Part shown: in pieces, positions 44,500 through 52,009 of the stretch
How the letters are laid out: each line of letters opens with the position of its first letter
Position numbering within the stretch: the first letter of the stretch is position 1
From: an uncultured Oscillospiraceae bacterium
GTDB lineage: Bacteria > Bacillota > Clostridia > Oscillospirales > Oscillospiraceae
Direction: 5' to 3'
NCBI GenBank assembly: GCA_934589835.1
Contig: CAKTOK010000006.1
Coordinates: forward strand, 1-57,962
Length of the DNA: 57,962 bases
Position numbers and translations under genes: made by a program
Notes under the pieces: generated by a model
What the model was told of the DNA's origin: nothing
The model's input: only the letters and a program-made list of their open reading frames with translations
Database searches by the model: none

Positions 44500-45357
44500 A
44501 TGAGTTATATCGACGTAACGGGCAAGACTGAGGACGAGGCCATCCGCAAGGGCCTCGAGCAGCTGGGCATGGACCGCGACGACGTGTCCGTTGAGATCCT
44601 GGAGCGCGCCAAAAGCGGCTTTCTGGGCATCGGCAGCACACTCGCCCGTGTCCGCCTGACCTACGGCCCCGAGGAAGCCCCCGTGGCCGAGCCGGCCCCG
44701 GTTGTCAAGCCCGTGGTGCAGCCCGCCGCCCCCAAGGCAGAAAAGCCCGTGAAGCCTGCCGCCCCCAGAGCGGAAAAGCCCACCCGTCCGGAGAAGACGG
44801 ACCGCGCGCCCCGCCCCCAGCGGACGGATCGCCCCGCCCGCACCGAGCGTCCCGAGAAAAAGGACATTCCCGCCATCGACCTGCCTCTGTGCGAGGATGA
44901 AAATGCCAAGCGCATCGTGGACTTTGTTTCCGGCCTGCTGGAGCATATGGACAGCGTGGCGCAGATCAAGGTCTACGAGGTGGAAAAGGGCCGCTACAAG
45001 GTCATTCTTGAGGGCGACAAGCTGGGCCAGCTCATCGGCCGCCGCGGCGAGACGCTGGATGCCATCCAGCAGCTGACCAACTACGCTGTCAACACCGGCA
45101 GCGACAAGCGCATCCGCATTCAGATGGACGCGGAGAACTACCGCGCCAAGCGGGAGCAGAGTCTGGAGAGCCTTGCCAACAAGGTTGCCGCCAAGGTGGC
45201 CAAGTACCGCCGCAGCGTGACGCTGGAGCCCATGAACGCCTATGAGCGCCATGTGATCCACGCCGCATTGCAGGACGTGAAGGGCGTCACCACCTACTCC
45301 GTCGGCACGGAGCCCAACCGCCGTGTGGTGGTGGCCTACGACCGCGAGGGCAAGTAA
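44500..45357 (+). CDS. khpB: Jag/KhpB RNA-binding protein
   Basis: KhpB (Jag) is an RNA-binding protein with links to cell elongation and sporulation in other Firmicutes. The 285-residue product has the N-terminal Jag domain (YIDVTGKTEDEAIRKGLEQLG, AKSGFLGIGS) and a Pro/Lys/Ala-rich linker (about residues 60-125). A KH domain (KGRYKVILEGDKLGQLIGRRGETLDAIQ) and an R3H domain (RRSVTLEPMNAYERHVIHAAL) follow. ATG 44500 follows aaggag at the right spacing; a TTG two codons upstream is possible. Confidence 0.95.
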   Translation: MSYIDVTGKTEDEAIRKGLEQLGMDRDDVSVEILERAKSGFLGIGSTLARVRLTYGPEEAPVAEPAPVVKPVVQPAAPKAEKPVKPAAPRAEKPTRPEKTDRAPRPQRTDRPARTERPEKKDIPAIDLPLCEDENAKRIVDFVSGLLEHMDSVAQIKVYEVEKGRYKVILEGDKLGQLIGRRGETLDAIQQLTNYAVNTGSDKRIRIQMDAENYRAKREQSLESLANKVAAKVAKYRRSVTLEPMNAYERHVIHAALQDVKGVTTYSVGTEPNRRVVVAYDREGK

Positions 45358-45406
45358 AAAGTGCCGTATCTCTCCTTTTTTGGCGGAAAAACGGCAGAAT
45401 ACGCAG

Positions 45407-45438
45407 AAAAACGGCAGCCCGTCGGGCTGCCGTTTTTT
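45407..45438 (+). terminator. Terminator of the rpmH-khpB operon
   Basis: AAAAACGGCAGCCC-gtc-GGGCTGCCGTTTTT, perfect 14-bp stem plus an extra T, 50 bases after the khpB stop. Confidence 0.95.
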
Positions 45439-45485
45439 GCCGCCGCACCGCCGCTCGATTCCGCGCGGCGGCCGCGCATTTCCGC

Positions 45486-45514
45486 TTTTCAAACCGGCCG
45501 CCGTGTGGTACAAT
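45486..45514 (+). promoter_or_regulatory. Promoter of the radical SAM/mutY/tdk unit
   Basis: TTTTCA (45486-45491), 17-base spacer, extended TGG-TACAAT (-10 at 45509-45514). The -10 includes an ATG at 45513 that therefore cannot be the start codon. The spacer carries GCCGCCGTGTGGTA. Confidence 0.8.
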
Positions 45515-45548
45515 GACTGTCAGAAAACAACGGAGAGGGGGAAAAACC

Positions 45549-46394
45549 GTGTTCAGCCGCGCCTATCTGGAGATCACCAACGTGTGCAATCTGGCCTGCT
45601 CCTTTTGCCCGGGCACGGCGCGGGAAAAGCGCTTTATGGACACGGAGACCTTTGCCCTGCTGGCGGGGAAGCTCCGGCCCTACACAGATTTTTTGTACCT
45701 CCACGTCATGGGAGAACCGCTTTTACACCCTGATCTGCCGGAAATACTGCACATTTGCGGCGAGTTGGGCTATCGTGTCTGTCTCACCACCAACGGCACG
45801 CTGCTGGCGGAAAGGCTGCCGTTGCTGCTGGAAAATGCTTCCATCCACAAGGTCAGCGTATCCCTCCATTCCTTTGAGGGAAACGGGAAAAGCAGCGGGC
45901 TGAGGGACTATGTGGAAAGCGCGGCGGGGGCCTGTCGGACATTGGCAGGGCGCGGCGTGATCTGCGCGCTGCGCCTGTGGAATCAGGGGGGCGCGGACGC
46001 GGAAAACGCCCGCATTTTGCAGATTTTGGACTTCATGATGAAGAAGCAGATCGAGGAGCTGCCCACGGACCCCAGAGGCAACCGGCGGTTGTCGGAAAAC
46101 CTCTATCTGGAGCGGGGGGAGAAGTTCGACTGGCCAGACCCCCGCGGCGCGGCGCGGGATACCCAGTTCTGCTACGGTCTGCGCCGGCAGATCGCCGTGC
46201 TGTGCGATGGGACCGTGACGCCCTGCTGTCTCGACAGCGAGGGACGCTTGGCACTGGGAAGCCTGCTGACCCAGGAGCTGGTCGACATTCTGGCCGCGCC
46301 CCGGGCGCAGGCCATCCGCCGCGGCTTTGATGCCCGTCAGCCCGCCGAGGCCCTGTGCCGCCGGTGCGGCTATGCCGTGCGCTTCAACAGGTGA
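45549..46394 (+). CDS. Radical SAM protein with SPASM-like C terminus
   Basis: An AdoMet radical enzyme of unknown substrate. The 281-residue product has the CxxxCxxC motif CNLACSFC (about residues 14-21), HVMGEPLLHPDL and TTNGTLL. C-terminal cysteines (CDGTVTPCCLDSEGRLALGSL and LCRRCGY) look like a SPASM auxiliary cluster. The GTG at 45549 follows ggagaggggg; the earlier ATG at 45513 lies in the promoter -10. SPASM proteins often modify peptides, but no small precursor gene is seen here. mutY starts 5 bases after its stop. Confidence 0.85.
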   Translation: MFSRAYLEITNVCNLACSFCPGTAREKRFMDTETFALLAGKLRPYTDFLYLHVMGEPLLHPDLPEILHICGELGYRVCLTTNGTLLAERLPLLLENASIHKVSVSLHSFEGNGKSSGLRDYVESAAGACRTLAGRGVICALRLWNQGGADAENARILQILDFMMKKQIEELPTDPRGNRRLSENLYLERGEKFDWPDPRGAARDTQFCYGLRRQIAVLCDGTVTPCCLDSEGRLALGSLLTQELVDILAAPRAQAIRRGFDARQPAEALCRRCGYAVRFNR

Positions 46395-46399
46395 CAACG

Positions 46400-47446
46400 A
46401 TGGAACTCACGAATTTACAGCGATTGCCCGCGCCGCTGCTGGCGTGGTACGACGCCAACCGGCGGGCGCTGCCGTGGCGGGAGGAGGTGTCGCCCTACCG
46501 CACATGGGTGTCGGAGATCATGCTCCAGCAGACCCGTGTGCAGGCGGTACTGCCCTATTTCCAGCGGTTCATGGAGGCCGTGCCGGACGTGCAGACGCTG
46601 GCGGAGCTGCCGGAGGAGCAGCTGCTGCGGCTGTGGCAGGGGCTGGGCTATTACAGCCGCGCCCGCAATCTGAAAAAGGCGGCCCAGACCGTGGTCAACG
46701 ACTGCGGCGGCGTGTTCCCCGACACCTACGAGGCGCTGCGGAGCCTGGCGGGGATCGGCGACTATACGGCGGGAGCCATCCTGTCCATTGCCTTTGGACA
46801 GGCCGTGCCCGCCGTGGACGGCAACGTGCTGCGGGTGGCGGCGCGGCTCACCGGCTGCGGAGACAATGTGCTGGATCCCAAGGTCCGCGCGGCGTTCCGG
46901 CAGGCCATGGCCGCTGTGATGCCTCAGGACCGGCCCGGGGACTTCAATCAGGCCCTGATGGATCTGGGGGCGGGAGTGTGTCTACCCAACGGGCGGCCCC
47001 TCTGCGACCGATGCCCCGCGGCGGCGTTCTGCACCGCCAGAGAGCGGGGTACGCAGGGTGAGCTGCCGGTACGGGAGAAGAAAAAAGAGAAGCGGCAGGT
47101 GCGGCGAACCGTGTTCATCATGAAGCAGACGGACGGCCGCGTGGCTCTGCGGCAGCGGCCGGACAAGGGTCTGCTGGCCGGCCTGTGGGAATATCCCCAT
47201 GTGGAGGGGCGGCTGGACGAGACGGCGGCCGCCGCCCAGCTGGCCCAGTGGGGCGTGACGGTGCGGCAATGGGAAAAGACCATACAGGCCCGCCACGAGT
47301 TCACCCACCTGCGGTGGGACATGACCGGCTACCTGCTGACGGTGACGGGCGGGGGCCAACCGGACTGGCTGTGGGCCGACGGAGCCCAGCGGCGGCAGCG
47401 GGCCATCCCCTCCGCCTTTCAGAAGTTTACCGATGAGTTGGAATAA
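46400..47446 (+). CDS. mutY: A/G-specific adenine glycosylase MutY
   Basis: Removes adenine mispaired with 8-oxoguanine. The 348-residue product has SEIMLQQTRVQAVLPYF (catalytic Glu), the helix-hairpin-helix LAGIGDYTAGAILSIAFG and the catalytic Asp in VDGNVLRV. The Fe-S cluster motif C-x7-CxxC-x5-C is at CLPNGRPLCDRCPAAAFC. A C-terminal NUDIX-like domain (GLLAGLWEYPHV) recognises 8-oxoG. ATG 46400 follows aggtgac. It overlaps no gene and is followed by tdk after 14 bases. Confidence 0.95.
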   Translation: MELTNLQRLPAPLLAWYDANRRALPWREEVSPYRTWVSEIMLQQTRVQAVLPYFQRFMEAVPDVQTLAELPEEQLLRLWQGLGYYSRARNLKKAAQTVVNDCGGVFPDTYEALRSLAGIGDYTAGAILSIAFGQAVPAVDGNVLRVAARLTGCGDNVLDPKVRAAFRQAMAAVMPQDRPGDFNQALMDLGAGVCLPNGRPLCDRCPAAAFCTARERGTQGELPVREKKKEKRQVRRTVFIMKQTDGRVALRQRPDKGLLAGLWEYPHVEGRLDETAAAAQLAQWGVTVRQWEKTIQARHEFTHLRWDMTGYLLTVTGGGQPDWLWADGAQRRQRAIPSAFQKFTDELE

Positions 47447-47460
47447 AAGGAGAGAAAACG

Positions 47461-48048
47461 ATGGCACAGCTTTACTTCAAATACGGCGCCATGGGCTCCA
47501 GTAAGACGGCCAATGCGCTGATGGCCCGCTTCAACTATGAGGAGCGGGGTCAGGAGACACTGCTGGTAAAGCCGCGGCTGGACACCCGTGACGGCGATCA
47601 CATGGTGTACTCCCGCATCGGCCTGAAGCACCCCTGCATCTACTTCGACGAGATGCGGGCGATGCCGGACAGCGAGCTGCAGCGCTACGCCTGCATCATC
47701 ATCGATGAGGCCCAATTCCTCAACAAGGAGGAGGTCTATTATCTGGTGCATCTGGTGGACGACTGCGGTATCCCCGTCATCTGCTACGGCCTGCGGGCAG
47801 ACTTCAAGGGTGAGCTGTTCGAGGGCAGCTATCACCTGCTGGTGCTGGCCGACAAGCTGGAGGAGGTCAAGACCATCTGCTGGTGCGGCAAGAAGGCGGC
47901 CTTCAACGCCCGCTTCGATGAGACGGGCCATGTGGTGAAGGAGGGCGCGCAGGTGGTGCTGGGCGCCAACGACAAGTACATCGGCCTGTGCCGCCGCCAC
48001 TGGATCGCCGGCGAGCTGGGGCCGGATTTTGACATCCGCAACGTATGA
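47461..48048 (+). CDS. tdk: Thymidine kinase
   Basis: Phosphorylates thymidine in the salvage pathway. The 195-residue type II enzyme has the P-loop GAMGSSKTANAL (residues about 9-20) and CIIIDEAQFLN with the catalytic Glu. The lasso region YGLRADFKGELFEGS and the zinc-binding residues (CWCGKKAAFNAR ... LCRRHW) are present. The start follows aaggagag. Its stop overlaps the next gene (ATGA). Confidence 0.95.
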   Translation: MAQLYFKYGAMGSSKTANALMARFNYEERGQETLLVKPRLDTRDGDHMVYSRIGLKHPCIYFDEMRAMPDSELQRYACIIIDEAQFLNKEEVYYLVHLVDDCGIPVICYGLRADFKGELFEGSYHLLVLADKLEEVKTICWCGKKAAFNARFDETGHVVKEGAQVVLGANDKYIGLCRRHWIAGELGPDFDIRNV

Positions 48049-48914
48049 TCTGCCGTCTCTGTCCCCGCCGCTGCGGCGCGGAGCGCACCGCCGAGACGGG
48101 CGGCGGCTTCTGCGCCATGCCTGCCGGCATTCGGGTGGCCCGCGCCGCCCTGCACCACTGGGAGGAGCCGCCCATCTCCGGCACCAACGGCTCCGGCGCC
48201 GTGTTTTTCTCCGGCTGCACCCTGCGCTGCTGCTACTGCCAGAACCGCGATATCTCCGCCGGCGGCTTCGGCAGGGATATAACGCCTCAGCGGCTCCGCG
48301 CCATTTTCGAGGAGCTCATCGCCCAGGGCGCTCACAACATCGACCTCATCACCGCCACCCACTTCCTCCCCTGGCTCCTGCCGGCTCTGACGCCCAAGCT
48401 GCCTGTGCCGCTGGTGTACAACTGCGGCGGCTATGAGTCGGCGGAGACGCTGCGCCTGCTGGAAGGGCTGGTGGATATCTGGCTGCCGGACCTGAAATAT
48501 GCCGACGGCCCGCTGGCAGCCCAGCTTTCCGCCGCGCCGGACTACTTCCCCGCAGCCGCCGCGGCCATCCGTGAGATGTTCCGCCAGACCGGCCCCTACG
48601 TCATGGAAAACGGCCTCCTGCGCCGCGGCGTGATCATCCGCCATCTGGTGCTTCCCGGCTATCCGGACAACACCCGCCGCGTCATCGACTGGGTGGCTGA
48701 GACCTTCCGCCCCAGCGACGTCCTCTTTTCCCTCATGAGTCAGTATACCCCACAGCCCAACGCCCAAGGGCGGCTTGCCCGCCATGTCACCCGCGCCGAA
48801 TACCGCGCCGCCGTGGACTATATGCACAACTGTGGCATTACCGACGGCTTTACTCAGGAGCGGACGGCGGCGAGGGAGGAATATACACCGCCATTCGACT
48901 TAACAGGTGTCTGA
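48045..48914 (+). CDS. PflA-like radical SAM protein
   Basis: A radical SAM enzyme of the pyruvate-formate-lyase-activase-like group with an N-terminal cysteine cluster. The 289-residue product begins MICRLCPRRCGAERTAETGGGFC, an Fe-S-like motif. It then has FFSGCTLRCCYCQNRDIS, the AdoMet CxxxCxxC, near residues 58-65 and later YNCGGYESAETLRLLEG and DIWLPDLKYAD. Family members are common in anaerobes and their target is unknown. It is coupled to tdk by a 4-base overlap and is the last gene of this unit. Confidence 0.88.
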   Translation: MICRLCPRRCGAERTAETGGGFCAMPAGIRVARAALHHWEEPPISGTNGSGAVFFSGCTLRCCYCQNRDISAGGFGRDITPQRLRAIFEELIAQGAHNIDLITATHFLPWLLPALTPKLPVPLVYNCGGYESAETLRLLEGLVDIWLPDLKYADGPLAAQLSAAPDYFPAAAAAIREMFRQTGPYVMENGLLRRGVIIRHLVLPGYPDNTRRVIDWVAETFRPSDVLFSLMSQYTPQPNAQGRLARHVTRAEYRAAVDYMHNCGITDGFTQERTAAREEYTPPFDLTGV

Positions 48915-49049
48915 ACGGTGTTTCTTCCGCCCATCCATCGCTGCGGCTCCTCGCCATACAGACAGTATGGCGTCGTCTCCGCGCCTCGGCTGGACGAAAG
49001 CTCCATCCGCTCAGGAACGGCGTTTCTTCCGCCCATACTTCGCTGCGGC
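48913..49049. repeat. Two 35-bp direct repeats enclosing a hairpin
   Basis: Copies at 48913-48947 and 49015-49049 differ at 3 of 35 positions. Between them lies a perfect hairpin CGCCATAC-agaca-GTATGGCG (48952-48972). The first copy overlaps the last two bases of the upstream gene. The gap 48915-49286 (372 bases) holds this unit, then 135 bases with no gene seen, and then the promoter of the next gene. Confidence 0.75.
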
Positions 49050-49185
49050 GGAGGGGAACAGGCCGGTCGTGGGAGCCCTTTGGACTGTTTGGGTCGTATG
49101 GTACATTTGGGAGAGGAAAGGGCCGCAGTTTCAGAAAAATAGGCCATTTTTTCGTATAAATAAACGTACTTAGAACAACTTTGTG

Positions 49186-49214
49186 TTGCTATTTGCGCCG
49201 CCGTGTGGTATGCT
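49186..49214 (+). promoter_or_regulatory. Promoter of unknown gene at 49287
   Basis: TTGCTA (49186-49191), 17-base spacer and extended TGG-TATGCT (-10 at 49209-49214). The spacer repeats the GCCGCCGTGTGGTA seen at 45497-45510. Confidence 0.7.
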
Positions 49215-49286
49215 TACAGCAGAACAGAAAGGGCCGTTTCGAACGGCGGAAAATCAATCTGATAAAGCGAAGCAGGAGGTAACCAC

Positions 49287-49757
49287 ATGAGCTATCCCAC
49301 CACCGGTCAGGAGGTCTATGTCAGCCTGAATCTCTCCAACACCATGCTCACCGGCATCGGCAAGGGCACCATCACCCGTGAAGAGGTCTCCGCCTCTTAC
49401 CTGAAGCGGCTGTTTGCCGAGCACGGCGTCATCCTCTCCGCCAAGCCGGAGCAGCGCCGTCTGCTGGAGATCGTCAACGAGCGGTACGATCTGGAGCTGC
49501 AGATCCCCGAGACGCTGAAGCTGTTCCAGCTCAGCGAGGAGCACCGCCGTCTGGTGGTGGTGGAGGTCACGGGCCTGCGCCGCAAGAACGGCTCTCTGCT
49601 GCCGGAGTACACGGAGGAGGAATTCAACGAGGCCACCTTCGCGTTTGTGAAGTACTACGTACAGGGCACCCACTACGATGCGCTGGTGGAGGAGAACAAG
49701 AAGCTCAAGTTCGAACTGGAGCAGGAGCTGGAGTGGCGCAACCGCGTGGACAACTGA
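49287..49757 (+). CDS. Unknown soluble protein
   Basis: Family not recognised. The 156-residue product has no membrane segment or cysteine. It is acidic and probably alpha/beta in its first 130 residues, with short motifs SLNLSNTMLTGIGKG and VVVEVTGLRRKNGSLLPEYTEEEF. The last 25 residues (DALVEENKKLKFELEQELEWRN) form a coiled coil. The ATG follows gcaggagg. It is a single gene between its own promoter and a strong terminator. Codon use matches the neighbours. Confidence 0.8.
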   Translation: MSYPTTGQEVYVSLNLSNTMLTGIGKGTITREEVSASYLKRLFAEHGVILSAKPEQRRLLEIVNERYDLELQIPETLKLFQLSEEHRRLVVVEVTGLRRKNGSLLPEYTEEEFNEATFAFVKYYVQGTHYDALVEENKKLKFELEQELEWRNRVDN

Positions 49758-49769
49758 AGCAGGAACAGG

Positions 49770-49803
49770 AAAAGAAGGACGGCGCCCGCCGTCCTTCTTT
49801 TTT
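49770..49803. terminator. Bidirectional terminator, gene 49287 and spoVAC
   Basis: AAAAGAAGGACGGC-gccc-GCCGTCCTTCTTTT, followed by further T; the mirror reading serves spoVAC on the minus strand, whose stop codon overlaps its right edge. Confidence 0.93.
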
Positions 49804-50239
49804 ACAGGCGCTGGATGAGCCACAGCACCAGTCCGTACAGGACGCTGGCCGCCGTGCCGAACACGATGACGGGGCCTGCCACGGTGAACATTTTCACGGC
49901 GGCGCCGGTGATGAGGCCCTCCGCCTGATAGTCCACGGCGGGGGATACCACCGCGTTGGCAAAGCCGGTGATGGGCACCAGCGTACCGGCGCCGGCCCAG
50001 CGGGCCAGCTTGTGGTACAGGCCCAGCCCTGTGGCCAGCGCAGACAGGAACACCAGCGTCACCGATGTGGCGGTGCCGGCATCGGAGGCATCCAGACCCA
50101 GCGTGCCGTACCAGTGAGACAGCAGCTGGCCCAACGTGCAGATGGCGCCGCCCACCAGAAAGGCCAGCGCCGTGTTCTTGACGATGGGGGACGGCGGCGA
50201 CATCTGCTTCACCAGCGCCTGATACTCCTTCGGCGTCAT
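49802..50239 (-). CDS. spoVAC: Stage V sporulation protein AC, solitary
   Basis: SpoVAC is a mechanosensitive-type membrane channel component of the machinery that moves dipicolinic acid into and out of spores. The 145-residue product has the family N terminus MTPKEYQALVKQMSPPSPIVKNTALAFLVGGAICTLGQLL, several membrane helices and GTLVPITGFANAVVSPAVDYQAEG. It ends in GLVLWLIQRL. ATG 50239 follows aggaagtga; a longer frame upstream has no family similarity. spoVAD and spoVAE, which normally follow it, are absent: the next plus-strand gene on one side is unrelated and the other side is the terminator. Confidence 0.92.
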   Translation of the reverse strand: MTPKEYQALVKQMSPPSPIVKNTALAFLVGGAICTLGQLLSHWYGTLGLDASDAGTATSVTLVFLSALATGLGLYHKLARWAGAGTLVPITGFANAVVSPAVDYQAEGLITGAAVKMFTVAGPVIVFGTAASVLYGLVLWLIQRL

Positions 50240-50359
50240 GGCAGTCACTTCCTTTCCCCGATAGTGTGCGCGGTTGGACGGCATTTCATGCGGGGTTGTC
50301 AAAAGAGGCAAAAGCGGCTATAATCAAGAGAACGAAAACGAAGAAAGGCGGGTGAGCCG

Positions 50360-50593
50360 ATGACCGATCCGGCACATCCCTTTGGGCGAAAGGCCATTCA
50401 GCTGGCGCTGATCGATCCGGTGAGCTGTACCGGCTGCGGCTGGTGCGCCATGTTCTGTCCCGTGAAGTGCATCCTCCAACGGGCGGACGGCATCTACGAG
50501 GTGGAGGCGGAGCAGTGCATCGGCTGCCGCAGCTGCAAGGTAAATTGCTTTTACGGCGCAGTCACCATGCTGCCGCCGCAGGTGCGGCCATGA
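50360..50593 (+). CDS. Two-[4Fe-4S] ferredoxin-like protein
   Basis: A 77-residue electron carrier with two cluster motifs: CTGCGWCAMFCPVKC (residues about 23-37) and CIGCRSCKVNCFYGA (about 53-67). The second group lacks the usual final CP proline (CFYGA), which may alter its potential. A short N-terminal extension precedes the first motif. The stop overlaps the hemW start (ATGA), so it is translated with hemW and may supply electrons to its radical SAM chemistry; this is inferred. Confidence 0.9.
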   Translation: MTDPAHPFGRKAIQLALIDPVSCTGCGWCAMFCPVKCILQRADGIYEVEAEQCIGCRSCKVNCFYGAVTMLPPQVRP

Positions 50594-51789
50594 TGCGGCG
50601 GGGCGAGAAGCCCGCGCTGGGGCTGTATATCCATATCCCGTTCTGCAAGGCGAAGTGCGCCTACTGCGACTTCTACTCGCTGGCCCACAGCGAGGAGAAG
50701 ATGGACGCCTACACGGCGGCGCTGCTGCGGCATCTGGAGGAGGTGGCGCCCCGCGCCGCCGGTATGCAGGTGGACACGGTGTACTTCGGCGGCGGCACCC
50801 CCAGCTACCTGGGGACGGCGCGGCTGATCCGCATTTTGCAGACGGTGCAGCGGCGGTACGATGTGACGAGGGATGCGGAGATCACGCTGGAGGCCAACCC
50901 CGACAGCGCCGGAGACTGGCGGGCCCTGCGGAGGCTGCGGCGGGCGGGCTTCAACCGCCTGTCGCTGGGCGTACAGTCCACGGACGACGAGCTGCTGCGG
51001 CGCATCGGGCGCGTCCACACCTATGAGCAGGTGCAGCAGGCGGTGACGGCGGCGCGGAAGGCGAAGCTCACCAATTTGAGTCTCGATCTGATCTACGGCC
51101 TGCCGGGCCAGACCATGGAGGACTGGCAGCGGACGCTGGCGGACGCCGTGGCGCTGGGGCCGGAGCACCTGTCCTGCTACGGGCTGAAGCTGGAGGAGGG
51201 CACGCCCCTCTGGCAGCAGCGGCAGGCGCTGACGCTGCCGGACGACGACGCCCAGGCGGATATGTATCTGTACACCGTGGCGGCGCTGAGTGAGGCGGGG
51301 TACGGACAATACGAGATCTCCAACTTTGCCAGAGCGGGACGGGAGTCCCGCCATAACCTAAAATACTGGCGGATGCAGGAGTATGCCGGCTTCGGGCCGG
51401 GCGCCCACTCCGATTTCGGCGGCGTGCGGTACGGCTATGTGCGGGATCTGGACGCGTACATCGCCGGACGGCTGGTGCTGGCGGAGGCGGAGACGGACGG
51501 CACGCTGGCCCGCGACTTTGAGTATGTGATGCTGTCGCTGCGGACGGCGGAGGGTATCGACCGCCGCACCTTTGAAAACCGCTATCGCCAGCGGTTTGAG
51601 GCGATGGAGCGGCTGTTTGTCCAGTATGAGCAGGCGGGGCTGGCCCAGCGCACCGAGGGGGGCTGGCGTCTGACGCCCCGAGGCTTTCTGGTGTCCAACA
51701 GTATCATCGTGGCGCTGCAGGAGGCGCTGGGCCGCCAGAAGGCGGAGCGGCAGGCCGCGGCGGCGGAGGGCAATTTCCGCGTCATCTGA
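50590..51789 (+). CDS. hemW: HemW-type radical SAM heme chaperone
   Basis: Related to oxygen-independent coproporphyrinogen oxidase HemN, but HemW members act in heme handling. The 399-residue product has LYIHIPFCKAKCAYCDFYS (AdoMet cluster, about residues 12-30), VDTVYFGGGTPSYL, ITLEANPDS, LSLGVQSTDDELLRRIGR and LDLIYGLPGQTMEDW. A C-terminal domain ends VSNSIIVALQEAL. The CxxxCxxC motif is not followed by the HemN-type fourth cysteine pattern. ATG 50590 overlaps the ferredoxin stop. In Firmicutes hemW usually precedes hrcA; that is not the case here. Confidence 0.93.
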   Translation: MMRRGEKPALGLYIHIPFCKAKCAYCDFYSLAHSEEKMDAYTAALLRHLEEVAPRAAGMQVDTVYFGGGTPSYLGTARLIRILQTVQRRYDVTRDAEITLEANPDSAGDWRALRRLRRAGFNRLSLGVQSTDDELLRRIGRVHTYEQVQQAVTAARKAKLTNLSLDLIYGLPGQTMEDWQRTLADAVALGPEHLSCYGLKLEEGTPLWQQRQALTLPDDDAQADMYLYTVAALSEAGYGQYEISNFARAGRESRHNLKYWRMQEYAGFGPGAHSDFGGVRYGYVRDLDAYIAGRLVLAEAETDGTLARDFEYVMLSLRTAEGIDRRTFENRYRQRFEAMERLFVQYEQAGLAQRTEGGWRLTPRGFLVSNSIIVALQEALGRQKAERQAAAAEGNFRVI

Positions 51790-51810
51790 ATATGTGAATA
51801 TGCGAAATAC

Positions 51811-51839
51811 AGGACGGGAGAGCGGCGCTCTCCCGTCCT
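51811..51839 (+). terminator. Hairpin after hemW
   Basis: AGGACGGGAGAGC-ggc-GCTCTCCCGTCCT, near-perfect 13-bp stem, 22 bases after hemW. It has no T tract, so it may be a weak or factor-dependent terminator. Confidence 0.65.
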
Positions 51840-51933
51840 GTCGTGTGTTGCGGCAAAAATCGTTCGGGATACGAACTTTTTTCGAGAGAAAAAGGGATAT
51901 TGTAACGGTTTCGTTAATTATTTGGTACGCCGC

Positions 51934-51962
51934 TTGCAGAAAAGGCGTGGACGTGATACACT
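51934..51962 (+). promoter_or_regulatory. Promoter of the RND transporter gene
   Basis: TTGCAG (51934-51939), 17-base spacer, extended TGA-TACACT (-10 at 51957-51962), 47 bases before the start codon. Confidence 0.65.
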
Positions 51963-52009
51963 ACTGCATTATGATAAATTGGGGTGTGTGCCCATAAAGG
52001 AGCGGGACT

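Noticed and set aside
45513..45548. ATG at 45513 as the start of the radical SAM gene
   Set aside because: It is inside the -10 element of the promoter and has no ribosome site; GTG 45549 follows ggagaggggg.
48913..49049. Possible CRISPR
   Set aside because: Only two copies, no regular spacers and no cas genes in the window.
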